A stretch of DNA of 16,288 nucleotides, from NCBI GenBank assembly GCA_035503715.1, contig DATJTE010000149.1:1-16288 (forward strand), read 5' to 3'. Both the position numbers and the translations under genes were made by a program. Under the pieces are notes generated by a model. The model saw only the letters and a program-made list of their open reading frames with translations, did not search any database and was not told the DNA's origin. The stretch comes from OAS926 sp035503715 (GTDB taxonomy: Bacteria > Pseudomonadota > Alphaproteobacteria > Rhizobiales > Rhizobiaceae). Positions 1 through 7,071 of the stretch are shown here, in pieces. Position 1 is the stretch's first letter; each line of letters begins with the position of its first letter.

Positions 1-165
1 GAGCAGGTGGAATTCCTGCGCGACATCGCCTGCAGCGACCTGCAGGGCTTCTACTTCGCCAAGCCACTGAACGAACCGGACCTGGCCGCCTATTTCCTCA
101 CGCAGTTCGAGCGTAGCATCGAAGCCTTCGTCCACCGCGAAAGCGTTCCGCGCCTGGCAAGCTGA
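1..165 (+). CDS. EAL-domain protein, C-terminal end (partial)
   Basis: The window opens inside this gene, so only the last 54 residues and the TGA stop are visible. The stretch with CSDLQGFYFAKPL matches the C-terminal end of EAL domains, where a conserved QG(F/Y) segment ending in a (K/R)P pair follows the last beta strand. EAL domains hydrolyse cyclic-di-GMP to pGpG, often as the output half of GGDEF-EAL membrane proteins. The catalytic EAL motif, any GGDEF domain and any sensor region lie upstream, so activity cannot be judged. About 20 residues follow the domain before the stop. A link between cyclic-di-GMP and the polysaccharide genes further on is conceivable, but nothing seen here shows it. 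I see no terminator after the stop. Confidence 0.8.
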   Translation, partial: EQVEFLRDIACSDLQGFYFAKPLNEPDLAAYFLTQFERSIEAFVHRESVPRLAS

Positions 166-259
166 ATCCCCGTTTCGGCCGTCCCTCAGCCATTCGGTGG
201 CCATGAAGCCGCCATCGGAGGTAGTATGATCCGCACTTTCGGGTTTCGTGGGTTGAACG

Positions 260-3200
260 ATGCGGTTCGGGCTGATCGCACTGGGGTTTGGCTGGCGGCG
301 CACGGGCGCCGCGCTTGCGTTTCTCGCCGTCTTCATGGTTGCCGAAAGCGCCTGGGCTGAGGACTCGAAGGAGCTGCGCGGCATTGCGCTGGTCATCGGC
401 CAGTCGGAATACGAGCACATCTCCGTACTGCCCAATCCGGAAAACGACGCGCGGGTCATCGAGGAACTGCTCGACGAACTGGGCTTCGAGACCGATATGG
501 CGGACAATCGCGACGCCAAGCGGCTGGGGCGCGACCTCGAAGGTTTTGTCGAGGACGCCGAGGGCGCCGACGTCGCCATCATCTATTATTCAGGCCACGG
601 CATCGAGGCTGGTGGCGAGAATTTTCTGGTGCCGGTCGATGCCGATCTATCTTCGCTCGAAAATGCGAGCGAAAGCCTTATGTCGCTGACCAGGGTTCTC
701 GACGAGTTGAAGAAGACGGTGCCGGTGACGATCGTGCTGCTCGACGCGTGCCGCAGCAATCCGTTTCCGGCCGGCACGACGCTGACGCTCGAAGAGGGCG
801 GCGCGGCGCTGCCGATCGCCGCTGGCGGTCTCGGCGAGACGCGCGGCGTCGTCGCGCTGAAGGGCAACGAACCTTCGTCCGACATCGAGACGTTCGGCCA
901 GGTGATCGGCTTTGCGGCGGAGCCGGGCAAGGTGGCGCTCGACGGCGAACCGGGTGGCAACAGCCCGTACGCGGCGGCGATCCTGCGCCATCTCGGCGCG
1001 ATGAACGGCGACGAGTTCGGCCTTGTGCTCCGGATGATTGGCGAGGAGGTTTATTTGAAGACCGGCGGTGCGCAGCGGCCGTGGGTCAATGAAAGCTTGC
1101 GCAAGCTGATCTATTTCGGCGGCGACGCGCAGGCGGTCGGGGGCGCCGAGGGCGAGATTCTCGGCGAACGCCGGCAGCTTCTGGTGACGATCGCCGCACT
1201 TCCCGATCCGGAGCGCCGGCAGATCGAGACGATCGCGCGCGACGGCGGCGTGCCGATGGACGCGCTCTACGCGATGCTGAAGACGCTCGGCGCGGAGAAG
1301 CCGGCCGATGCGGCGGAACTTGACCGGCTGCTGCGCAGCCAGACGGAGAAGCTCAAGGAAATCCTGGCCGAGCAGGCAGCGCTGAAAAGCACCGACGAAG
1401 AGATCGTACGCCTCTCCAAACTCGCCGCCGACGCGCTGAACGACGGCGCTCTGGAAGCGGCGAAGAAGTTCCACGAACAGGCGAAAGCGCGCGTCGGCGA
1501 GCTGTCGAAGACGGTCGACCAGGCGGAGGCCGACATCAAGGCGCGGCGGCTGGAGTTCGCCGAAGTGTTTGCCGACAGCGCCAAGACCTATGCGCTGGCC
1601 TTCGATTTCCTGAAGGCCGCGGAGGATTACGGCAAGGCGTTCGAGCAGGTCGAGAAGTGGGACGACAGCGAGGCGCTCTATTACAAGAGCCGGCAGGCGG
1701 CCGCGCTTGGCGACCATGGCAGCTATTCCGGCGACAACAAATTCCTACTTCAGGCCATCGCGGCGTATGACGAGAGCCTGCGGCTCGTCTCGAAAGAAAG
1801 CGATCCGGAGCGCTGGGCGGTTGTCCAGAACAATCTCGCCGCGACACTCTCGACTCTCGGCGAGCGCGAGGCCGGCCGCGAGAATCTTGACAAGGCCGTG
1901 GCTGCATATGAAGCGGCGCTGACGGTCTATACGCGCGAAGCGCGGCCTGACGACTGGGCCTCGACCACCAGCAATCTCGGTACGGTCTACTGGCGGCTCG
2001 GCCAGCGCGAGAACGGCACGGCGCTGCTGGAGAAAGCGGTGGGCATGTTCCGCGCCGCGCTCGACGTACAGGCATCGAAGAAGAACCCGCTCGAATGGGC
2101 GGCGACGCAGAACAATCTGGGCGTGCTGCTGTCTGAACTCGGCGAGCGTGAGGCTGGCACCGGGAGCTTTCTTGCCTCGATCGAGGCGCAGAAGCAGGCG
2201 TTGACGGAATACCGCCGCGAGGTCGCGCCGCTCGACTGGGCGCAGAGCCACGTCAATCTCGGCGCGGTCTACTCACGACTTGGTGCGCGCCAGCGCGACG
2301 AAGCGGTCATGAAGGACTCCATCGAGGCATACGAACAGGCGCTGCTGGAACTGACCAAGGAGCGCGTGCCGGCGCAGTGGGCGACGATCCGCAACAATAT
2401 GAGCTCGGCCTGGCTCTCGATCGGCGAGGTGAGCAAGGACACAGAGGCTTATCAGAGCGCCAGGGTCGCGGCTGAGGATGCGCTGACCGTGTGGACGCGC
2501 GACCGCGCGCCGGTGAACTGGGCCAACGGCCAGATGACGCTCGGCAACGCGCTGCACCGCATCGGCGAGACCGATCCGACGGGCGAGGCGCTGCGGTTGT
2601 CGATCGCTGCCTATGAGGCTGCACTGACCGAATACAGACGCGAGCAGGTGCCGCTCGACTGGGCCTCGATCCAGATGAATCTCGGCTCGGTCTACGCGAC
2701 CATGGGCGACAAGGAGAGCGGCACGGAGGCGCTGGCCAAGGCCGTCGAACACTATCGCAAGGCGCTGGAGGTCTACACGGCCGACGGCGCGCCGCTCGAC
2801 CACGCGACGCTTGCCTTCAACCTCGGTAACACGCTGTCGACCTGGGGCGATCGCACGAGCGACAGCGCGATCCTCACGCAGGCAATCGCGGCCTATGATG
2901 CGGCGCTGGCGGTGAGAAGCCGCGACACATCGCCGGTCGAATGGGGTCGGACGATGTACCGGCTGGGCTACGCGCTGATGATGCACGGCAAGCTCGACGG
3001 TGGCGTCGAAGCGCTGCAGCGCTCGGTGACGAGCTACAAGGCCGCGCTTGAGGTGCAGGCGGCGTTCGATGAGCCCGACCGGGTCGCCTCGACCAACTGG
3101 GGTCTCGGGCACGTGCTTGTCGTGCTCGGCGACAAATCGGGCGAAGGCGCACTCTTCCCCGAAGCGATCGCGCCGCTCGAAGCTGCATTGCCTTTCTACG

Positions 3201-4123
3201 CGAAGGACAGCGATCCGCAGTCCTGGGCGCAGCTCCAGGGCGACCTCGCCAATGCATATTACTATTCGGCCGGTGTGACGGGCGATGCGGCGCTCTATTT
3301 GAAAGCGGCCGAAGCGCAGGAGAAGGCGATCGGCGTTTATGCGGACACCGACCGCGAGCGCTGGGCACAGTTTCAGGGCGAACTCGGCAATTCGTACTTC
3401 ATGTCGGGCACGGCGAGCGGCGACGTGCCGCTGCTCACCAAAGCGGCGGCGGCCTATGAAGCGGCGCTGACAGTGGTGACGCGCGAGAGCGAAGACGAAT
3501 GGGCGCGCAACCAGAACAACCTGGCGAACACGCTTTCCAACCTCGGCTATTACCAGAACGACGTCGTGGTGTTGAAGCGTTCGGCGGATACCTTCCGTTC
3601 GCTGAAATCAGTGCGCACGCGCGAGAAGAACGCCGCGCTTTGGGAGCGGCTGCAGGGCGACCTCGCGCGCGTGCTGTCGCTGATCGGCGAGCGCGCGCCG
3701 GATATCGCGGTGTATGCGGAGGCCGTCGAGATCAACCGCGAACTCGCCGCGAACGTCGACAAGAATGCGGACCCGAAACGCTGGGCAAGCCTGAAGAACG
3801 AGATCGGCTACAATCTGACGCTGCTCGGCCGGGTCGAAAAGAATCCGGCACGCTTCGAGGAAGCGGTGCCTGTGCTGCGCGAGGCCGTCGCGATACAGAA
3901 GCAGATCGCGGCGGTGCCGGATGTCGCCTTCACCGAAGACAGCCTCTGCGACGTGTTGACCGACCTCGGCGCGGCCAAGTCCGACAAGGCGATGGCCGAG
4001 GAAGCGGTCGGCGTCTGCACCAGCGCCCTGGCGATATTCAAGGAACACAAGCTCGATCAGCTCGTCGAGCTTTCGACCGCCAATCTGGCCGAGGCGCAAA
4101 CGCTGCTGGCGCAGCTAAGATAG
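260..4123 (+). CDS. Secreted caspase-like (peptidase C14) protein with about 15 tandem 47-residue TPR-like repeats
   Basis: This 1287-residue protein starts with a probable Sec signal peptide: basic residues at 13-14, a hydrophobic core at about 16-28, and likely cleavage after AWA (31-33). A caspase-like domain follows at about 38-285. It has SGHG (His113) after a hydrophobic strand and DACR (Cys164), the catalytic dyad of the C14/metacaspase family, plus the usual later segment GGNSPYAAAILRHL. Residues 350-480 form a charged, Ala/Glu/Lys-rich helical linker, probably coiled coil. From 519 to the C-terminus a helical repeat recurs every 46-47 residues. Each unit begins with WA, then has an N-L-G element, a second L-G, and an A-Y-x-x-A-L helix. 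These resemble extended TPR units, which bind proteins. The start at 260 is firm: an in-frame stop lies at 254-256 and the signal peptide begins at once. Only a weak GTGGG ribosome site is present. Substrate and partners are unknown. Location in the periplasm or at the surface is inferred from the signal peptide. Confidence 0.9.
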   Translation: MRFGLIALGFGWRRTGAALAFLAVFMVAESAWAEDSKELRGIALVIGQSEYEHISVLPNPENDARVIEELLDELGFETDMADNRDAKRLGRDLEGFVEDAEGADVAIIYYSGHGIEAGGENFLVPVDADLSSLENASESLMSLTRVLDELKKTVPVTIVLLDACRSNPFPAGTTLTLEEGGAALPIAAGGLGETRGVVALKGNEPSSDIETFGQVIGFAAEPGKVALDGEPGGNSPYAAAILRHLGAMNGDEFGLVLRMIGEEVYLKTGGAQRPWVNESLRKLIYFGGDAQAVGGAEGEILGERRQLLVTIAALPDPERRQIETIARDGGVPMDALYAMLKTLGAEKPADAAELDRLLRSQTEKLKEILAEQAALKSTDEEIVRLSKLAADALNDGALEAAKKFHEQAKARVGELSKTVDQAEADIKARRLEFAEVFADSAKTYALAFDFLKAAEDYGKAFEQVEKWDDSEALYYKSRQAAALGDHGSYSGDNKFLLQAIAAYDESLRLVSKESDPERWAVVQNNLAATLSTLGEREAGRENLDKAVAAYEAALTVYTREARPDDWASTTSNLGTVYWRLGQRENGTALLEKAVGMFRAALDVQASKKNPLEWAATQNNLGVLLSELGEREAGTGSFLASIEAQKQALTEYRREVAPLDWAQSHVNLGAVYSRLGARQRDEAVMKDSIEAYEQALLELTKERVPAQWATIRNNMSSAWLSIGEVSKDTEAYQSARVAAEDALTVWTRDRAPVNWANGQMTLGNALHRIGETDPTGEALRLSIAAYEAALTEYRREQVPLDWASIQMNLGSVYATMGDKESGTEALAKAVEHYRKALEVYTADGAPLDHATLAFNLGNTLSTWGDRTSDSAILTQAIAAYDAALAVRSRDTSPVEWGRTMYRLGYALMMHGKLDGGVEALQRSVTSYKAALEVQAAFDEPDRVASTNWGLGHVLVVLGDKSGEGALFPEAIAPLEAALPFYAKDSDPQSWAQLQGDLANAYYYSAGVTGDAALYLKAAEAQEKAIGVYADTDRERWAQFQGELGNSYFMSGTASGDVPLLTKAAAAYEAALTVVTRESEDEWARNQNNLANTLSNLGYYQNDVVVLKRSADTFRSLKSVRTREKNAALWERLQGDLARVLSLIGERAPDIAVYAEAVEINRELAANVDKNADPKRWASLKNEIGYNLTLLGRVEKNPARFEEAVPVLREAVAIQKQIAAVPDVAFTEDSLCDVLTDLGAAKSDKAMAEEAVGVCTSALAIFKEHKLDQLVELSTANLAEAQTLLAQLR
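1814..3786 (+). repeat. In-gene tandem repeat, 141-bp period (47 codons)
   Basis: Inside the caspase-like gene a protein repeat recurs with a marker Trp at residues 519, 566, 613, 660, 707, 754, 801, 895, 989, 1035, 1081, 1128 and 1175. The expected positions 848 and 942 carry His and Val instead. Spacing is 47 residues except for two steps of 46 (989 to 1035 and 1035 to 1081). The DNA copies are diverged, so this is an old array held by protein structure, not a recent duplication. The limits given run from the first to the last marker codon; repeat helices extend somewhat on both sides. The unit is longer than the 34-residue canonical TPR. Confidence 0.85.
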
Positions 4124-4132
4124 CCTGAAACC

Positions 4133-4159
4133 TTGCGCTCAGCGCCCAAATGATATACA
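4133..4159 (+). promoter_or_regulatory. Possible vapBC promoter
   Basis: TTGCGC at 4133-4138 and TATACA at 4154-4159 could serve as -35 and -10 boxes with a rather short 15-bp spacer. The -10 candidate lies inside the left arm of the palindrome at 4150-4178, so repressor bound there would block polymerase, as is usual for toxin-antitoxin modules. The boxes are assigned by eye and the spacing is not ideal. Confidence 0.35.
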
Positions 4160-4178
4160 TTGCTGAGATGTATATCAT
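4150..4178. promoter_or_regulatory. Perfect inverted repeat, likely VapB/VapBC operator
   Basis: ATGATATACAT (4150-4160) and ATGTATATCAT (4168-4178) are exact reverse complements of 11 bp separated by 7 bp. The site sits 12 bp before the antitoxin ATG, is AT-rich in a GC-rich setting, and has the form expected for a dimeric AbrB/MazE-fold antitoxin. Autorepression by the antitoxin or the antitoxin-toxin complex is well established for this family; its use here is inferred from position and symmetry. Confidence 0.8.
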
Positions 4179-4190
4179 CGAGGTTTTGCC

Positions 4191-4421
4191 ATGAAAGTCG
4201 CCAAATGGGGAAACAGCCTCGCCGTGAGGCTGCCCAGCGCGGTCGTCGAAGCCCTTCAGTTGAAGGAAGGCGACGAGATTCAAATTCACGCTGTCGATTC
4301 CACGCGACTCGGCATGGAGCGCAAGCCGACCGCAGATGATGTGATACGGCGGTTGAGGAAGTTCCAAGGAATGCTCCCGGCGGACTTCAAGTTCGATCGC
4401 GAGGAAGCGAACGCCCGGTAA
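4191..4421 (+). CDS. vapB: Antitoxin, AbrB/MazE-type DNA-binding domain (VapB-like)
   Basis: This 76-residue protein is the antitoxin of a type II module. The first 35 residues carry the swapped-hairpin AbrB/MazE signature (KWGNSLAVRLP, then a short helix and LKEGDEI), which binds DNA as a dimer. The C-terminal part, from about residue 44, is charged and helix-prone (TADDVIRRLRKF and the following acidic and aromatic residues), as expected for the segment that wraps around and blocks the toxin. Length is normal for the family. Its stop codon overlaps the toxin start by one base (TAATG), which implies translational coupling and shared transcription. The neighbouring palindrome is its probable operator. 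Base composition looks less GC-rich than in neighbouring genes, in line with the mobility of such modules. Confidence 0.88.
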   Translation: MKVAKWGNSLAVRLPSAVVEALQLKEGDEIQIHAVDSTRLGMERKPTADDVIRRLRKFQGMLPADFKFDREEANAR

Positions 4422-4822
4422 TGCCAAGCGTCTTCTTCGATTCCAATGTTCTTCTCTACGCAGCAGCAGACGAGGGGAAAAAGCGGGCGCGCGTCGAAGC
4501 GCTGATCCGAGCGAACGGTACGATCAGCGTTCAGGTTTTGAGCGAGATTGCCAGCGTGGCTCGACGGAAGATGCGGATGGACTGGGACGAGACGGTCGAG
4601 TTCGTCGCTGCGTTCCGGAACTGGCTGCACGTGATTCCGCTGACCGAGCAGATTCACGACGACGGTATTCGTCTGGCGCGGCGATATCAGTTATCAGTTT
4701 ACGATGGGATGATCGTTGCGGCTGCCATCGACGCCGACTGCACCGTTCTCTATTCGGAGGACATGCAGAACGGCATGATTGTGGATAGCAAACTTCGCAT
4801 CCAAAATCCTTTCTTAAGCTGA
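4421..4822 (+). CDS. vapC: PIN-domain toxin ribonuclease (VapC-like)
   Basis: This 133-residue protein has the PIN-domain layout of VapC toxins, Mg2+-dependent ribonucleases that usually cut tRNA or rRNA. The expected acidic residues are present: Asp7 in FFDSNVLLY, Glu42 in VLSEIASV, Asp95 in YDGMIVAAA, and Asp114 in the LYSEDMQ segment. The toxin therefore looks intact and catalytically competent. It begins on the last base of the antitoxin stop codon and so is co-translated with it. The gene ends only 2 bp before the stop of the convergent proC gene, with no room for a terminator between them. Its RNA target cannot be told from sequence. Confidence 0.9.
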   Translation: MPSVFFDSNVLLYAAADEGKKRARVEALIRANGTISVQVLSEIASVARRKMRMDWDETVEFVAAFRNWLHVIPLTEQIHDDGIRLARRYQLSVYDGMIVAAAIDADCTVLYSEDMQNGMIVDSKLRIQNPFLS

Positions 4823-4824
4823 AC

Positions 4825-5640
4825 CTACTTCCCCAACTCAACCGACCTCAGCCGCGCGGCTTCCACCGCATCGGTGACGAGGTTCTTCAACCGGTCCTCG
4901 CCCATCAGTACGGCAAGCGCAGCGGCCGTCGTCCCGTTGGGGCTGGTCACCTGCTCGCGAAGTTTGCCGGGTTCTTCGCCGCTCTCCGCGGCAAGCGCGC
5001 CGGCGCCTGAGACAGTCTGCATGGCGAGCAGTCTGGCGGTCGAAGCGGGCAGGCCGGCTTTCTCGCCGGCCGCGGTCAGCGCCTCGATGAAGTGGAACAC
5101 GTAAGCCGGACCGGAGCCGGACACCGCCGTCACCGCGTCCATCAGGTCTTCGGTCGGAATGGCGGCGACCGCGCCGCTGGCGGCGAGCAGCCTGTTGATG
5201 AAATCCATCGCGGCGGCGCGCACATGCCCGTTGGCGAACGTCACCATCATACCTTTGCCGATGGACGCCGGCGTGTTCGGCATGCAGCGCACGATCGGCG
5301 CCTGAGCGCCGAGCAGGTCTTCGAACGTCGCGATTTTGGTGCCAGCCGCGATGGACAGGAACGTTGCACCCGTCGCGACGAAGCGCTTGTAGTGCGGCAC
5401 GACCTCGCGGATCACCTGCGGTTTGACGGCAACGATGACGAGTTCGGGCTTGAGCGACGCGGGCAGATCGCGGGCGTCGGCGGCGACATCGCTGCCGAGA
5501 TCGGCGGCGCGCTGGCGAAGCTCGGCGACGGGTTCGACGATGAAGGTTTTAGGCCCTTTCACCAAGCCCGACTTCAGCCAGCCCTGAAGCATGGCGAAAC
5601 CCATATTGCCGCAACCGGCGAGCAGTACTTTTGTCGTCAT
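4825..5640 (-). CDS. proC: Pyrroline-5-carboxylate reductase
   Basis: ProC reduces 1-pyrroline-5-carboxylate to L-proline with NAD(P)H, the last step of proline synthesis in the cytoplasm. The 271-residue length is typical. Residues 5-14 (VLLAGCGNMG) form the Rossmann dinucleotide-binding turn. MPNTPA (120-125), AVSGSGPAY (172-180) and VTSPNGTT (231-238) are the conserved P5CR motifs, the latter two in the helical dimerisation and active-site domain. The ATG at 5640 is preceded by GAGG at good spacing. An 8-bp hairpin lies 21 bp upstream of the start. The gene is convergent with vapBC, and the polymerase-like gene lies 108 bp upstream on the same strand, so shared transcription is possible but not required. 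Confidence 0.97.
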   Translation of the reverse strand: MTTKVLLAGCGNMGFAMLQGWLKSGLVKGPKTFIVEPVAELRQRAADLGSDVAADARDLPASLKPELVIVAVKPQVIREVVPHYKRFVATGATFLSIAAGTKIATFEDLLGAQAPIVRCMPNTPASIGKGMMVTFANGHVRAAAMDFINRLLAASGAVAAIPTEDLMDAVTAVSGSGPAYVFHFIEALTAAGEKAGLPASTARLLAMQTVSGAGALAAESGEEPGKLREQVTSPNGTTAAALAVLMGEDRLKNLVTDAVEAARLRSVELGK

Positions 5641-5661
5641 CGGAACCTCGCCGAGAGCGCC

Positions 5662-5681
5662 GCGCGTCCTATTGGACGCGC
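5662..5681. promoter_or_regulatory. Perfect 8-bp stem with 4-nt loop upstream of proC
   Basis: GCGCGTCC (5662-5669), loop TATT (5670-5673) and GGACGCGC (5674-5681) form a perfect palindrome. A further GGACGC follows at 5684-5689. The element lies 21 bp before the proC start codon. Neither strand has a T-run after the stem, so it does not look like an intrinsic terminator. A regulatory dyad or a 5'-leader hairpin is more plausible. Function is unknown. Confidence 0.5.
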
Positions 5682-5748
5682 AAGGACGCTCTACACTGGA
5701 TATGCAGTAGCGATCCCAATAGACGGAGGTGGCGGGTGATGAAAGGCG

Positions 5749-7071
5749 TCAATTCGCGGAAGAACTTCGGACCGGAAGTCGCGCGACCAGCCGCAGCCCG
5801 AAGATGGCGAAGACGAAAAACATCCAGACAGGATCGGCGCGGCGGAAGAAGAAGCTTTCGAGGAAGGCGTTGAGCGCGGTGAAGAGCGCGATCATCATGA
5901 AGAAATCGCCCAGCCAGACATTCTCCTTGCGCAGCGGGATCTTCATATAGTCGCGCACCGGCTCGATCAGGAAGGTCCAGCAGGCGACCACCAGCGCCGG
6001 CAGCCCCATGATGACCGCGATGTCGAGATAGCCATTGTGGCCGTGCACGATGCCGCGAATATCCCAGTCGCGGTCGAAGGGCTGCTCGGAATCGGTGAGC
6101 AGCGGCGTGCTCCAGAAGCTCTCGTAACCGTAGCCAGTCCAAGGCTGCTTTGCGAGCATCTCGCCGGCGAATTCCCAGAGGGCAGTGCGGCCGGTGTAGT
6201 CGAGGCCGGGCACGAACTCGTTGGCGAGGTGCTTGATCGGCTCGATGAAAACGATGCCGAGCGTACCCAGCCCAGTGCCGATCACCGCGAGCAGGAACAG
6301 CAGCGGCGTGGCAAGCCGCATACCGATCAGCCCTGGCAGGACCACCACCAGGATCGACGCGGGCACGAGGCCGGCAGTGGTTTTCGATCCGGTGTTCGCC
6401 ATGAAAATCATGGCTAGGGTGAAGAGGAGGATGCCGGAAGTGCGCCAGCCGCGGCGAAAGAGATAGATGCCGGCGAAGGAGAAGCAGGCCATGACTGGGC
6501 CGGCGATGTTCTTGTGCGTGAACACACCGCGCCAGAACCCGGCGTGCTCGGGCTCGAGCGAATCCGCAGTGTGGATCGCTTCATTCGGGAACACAAAAAG
6601 GCCGATCATCGAGAGGCCGACCACGATGAAACCCGAGACGGCGATGACTTTGGAAAAGGAGTCCGCATCGCGTGGCAAAACAAGGACCGTGGCCATCGTC
6701 ATGATGCCGATCAGCGTGAAGGAGGCGGTGCGCAGGGCCGATGAGGGATCGGTTGCGTGCAGAATCGATAGGCCGAAAAAGGCGAGCAACAGGAGCCACC
6801 AGGGGCTGAGAAGTGCGGTCAGTACACGCCGGTCGACCAGTGTGAAAAGCGCAAAGATCGCTGCCGCGCCGAGCGAGCCGAAGCCGAGCTGATTGACGAT
6901 GTCGCCGCCCTCCGGCACTTCGCCGGGGAGGCCGGCGCCGCTCGGCGAGAATGGCCGGAACGAGACGATGACCAGCGTGAACATGATGGTCGCGGCGACG
7001 GTCGCGACCTGCGCCAGCGTCCGGTCCGCGACGGCGAACTCAGTTCTTCTCAGGCTGCCGGTATTGCTCAT
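5749..7071 (-). CDS. O-antigen ligase/ExoQ-like polysaccharide polymerase (Wzy type)
   Basis: This 440-residue integral membrane protein has about ten or more hydrophobic segments, beginning at about residues 20-37. The region GVFTHKNIAG (182-191) and the later YGYESFW and HGHNGYLDI...GLP (314-358) match the ExoQ branch of the O-antigen ligase/Wzy_C family. Members polymerise or transfer undecaprenol-linked sugar repeats on the periplasmic side of the inner membrane. The HN pair at 345-346 sits where the family has its key large periplasmic loop. Context favours a polymerase: glycosyltransferases, a flippase and a chain-length protein are nearby. The start overlaps the upstream glycosyltransferase gene by 32 bp, so the two are probably translated from one message. 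WaaL-type ligase activity cannot be excluded by sequence alone. Confidence 0.88.
   Translation of the reverse strand: MSNTGSLRRTEFAVADRTLAQVATVAATIMFTLVIVSFRPFSPSGAGLPGEVPEGGDIVNQLGFGSLGAAAIFALFTLVDRRVLTALLSPWWLLLLAFFGLSILHATDPSSALRTASFTLIGIMTMATVLVLPRDADSFSKVIAVSGFIVVGLSMIGLFVFPNEAIHTADSLEPEHAGFWRGVFTHKNIAGPVMACFSFAGIYLFRRGWRTSGILLFTLAMIFMANTGSKTTAGLVPASILVVVLPGLIGMRLATPLLFLLAVIGTGLGTLGIVFIEPIKHLANEFVPGLDYTGRTALWEFAGEMLAKQPWTGYGYESFWSTPLLTDSEQPFDRDWDIRGIVHGHNGYLDIAVIMGLPALVVACWTFLIEPVRDYMKIPLRKENVWLGDFFMMIALFTALNAFLESFFFRRADPVWMFFVFAIFGLRLVARLPVRSSSAN

Noticed and set aside
647..1717. Long minus-strand open frame (356 codons) opposite the caspase-like gene
   Set aside because: It is fully antisense to a gene with strong domain evidence, has an Arg/Leu/His-rich composition typical of antisense frames in GC-rich DNA, and shows no recognisable motif. 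The same applies to 2273-3112, 3608-4099 and 1745-2251.
3499..4128. Plus-strand open frame (209 codons) inside the caspase-like gene in another frame
   Set aside because: It is Arg/Gly/Ala-rich and lies within the repeat array, whose own frame is continuous to the stop. There is no sign of a frameshift in the real gene.
5662..5681. Hairpin as an intrinsic terminator for the polymerase-like gene
   Set aside because: No T-run follows the stem on either strand, and it lies closer to the proC start than to the upstream stop.
5641..5748. A small gene between proC and the polymerase-like gene
   Set aside because: Open frames here are short, Arg-rich and run into the antisense of the polymerase gene. 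No ribosome site with a credible protein was found.
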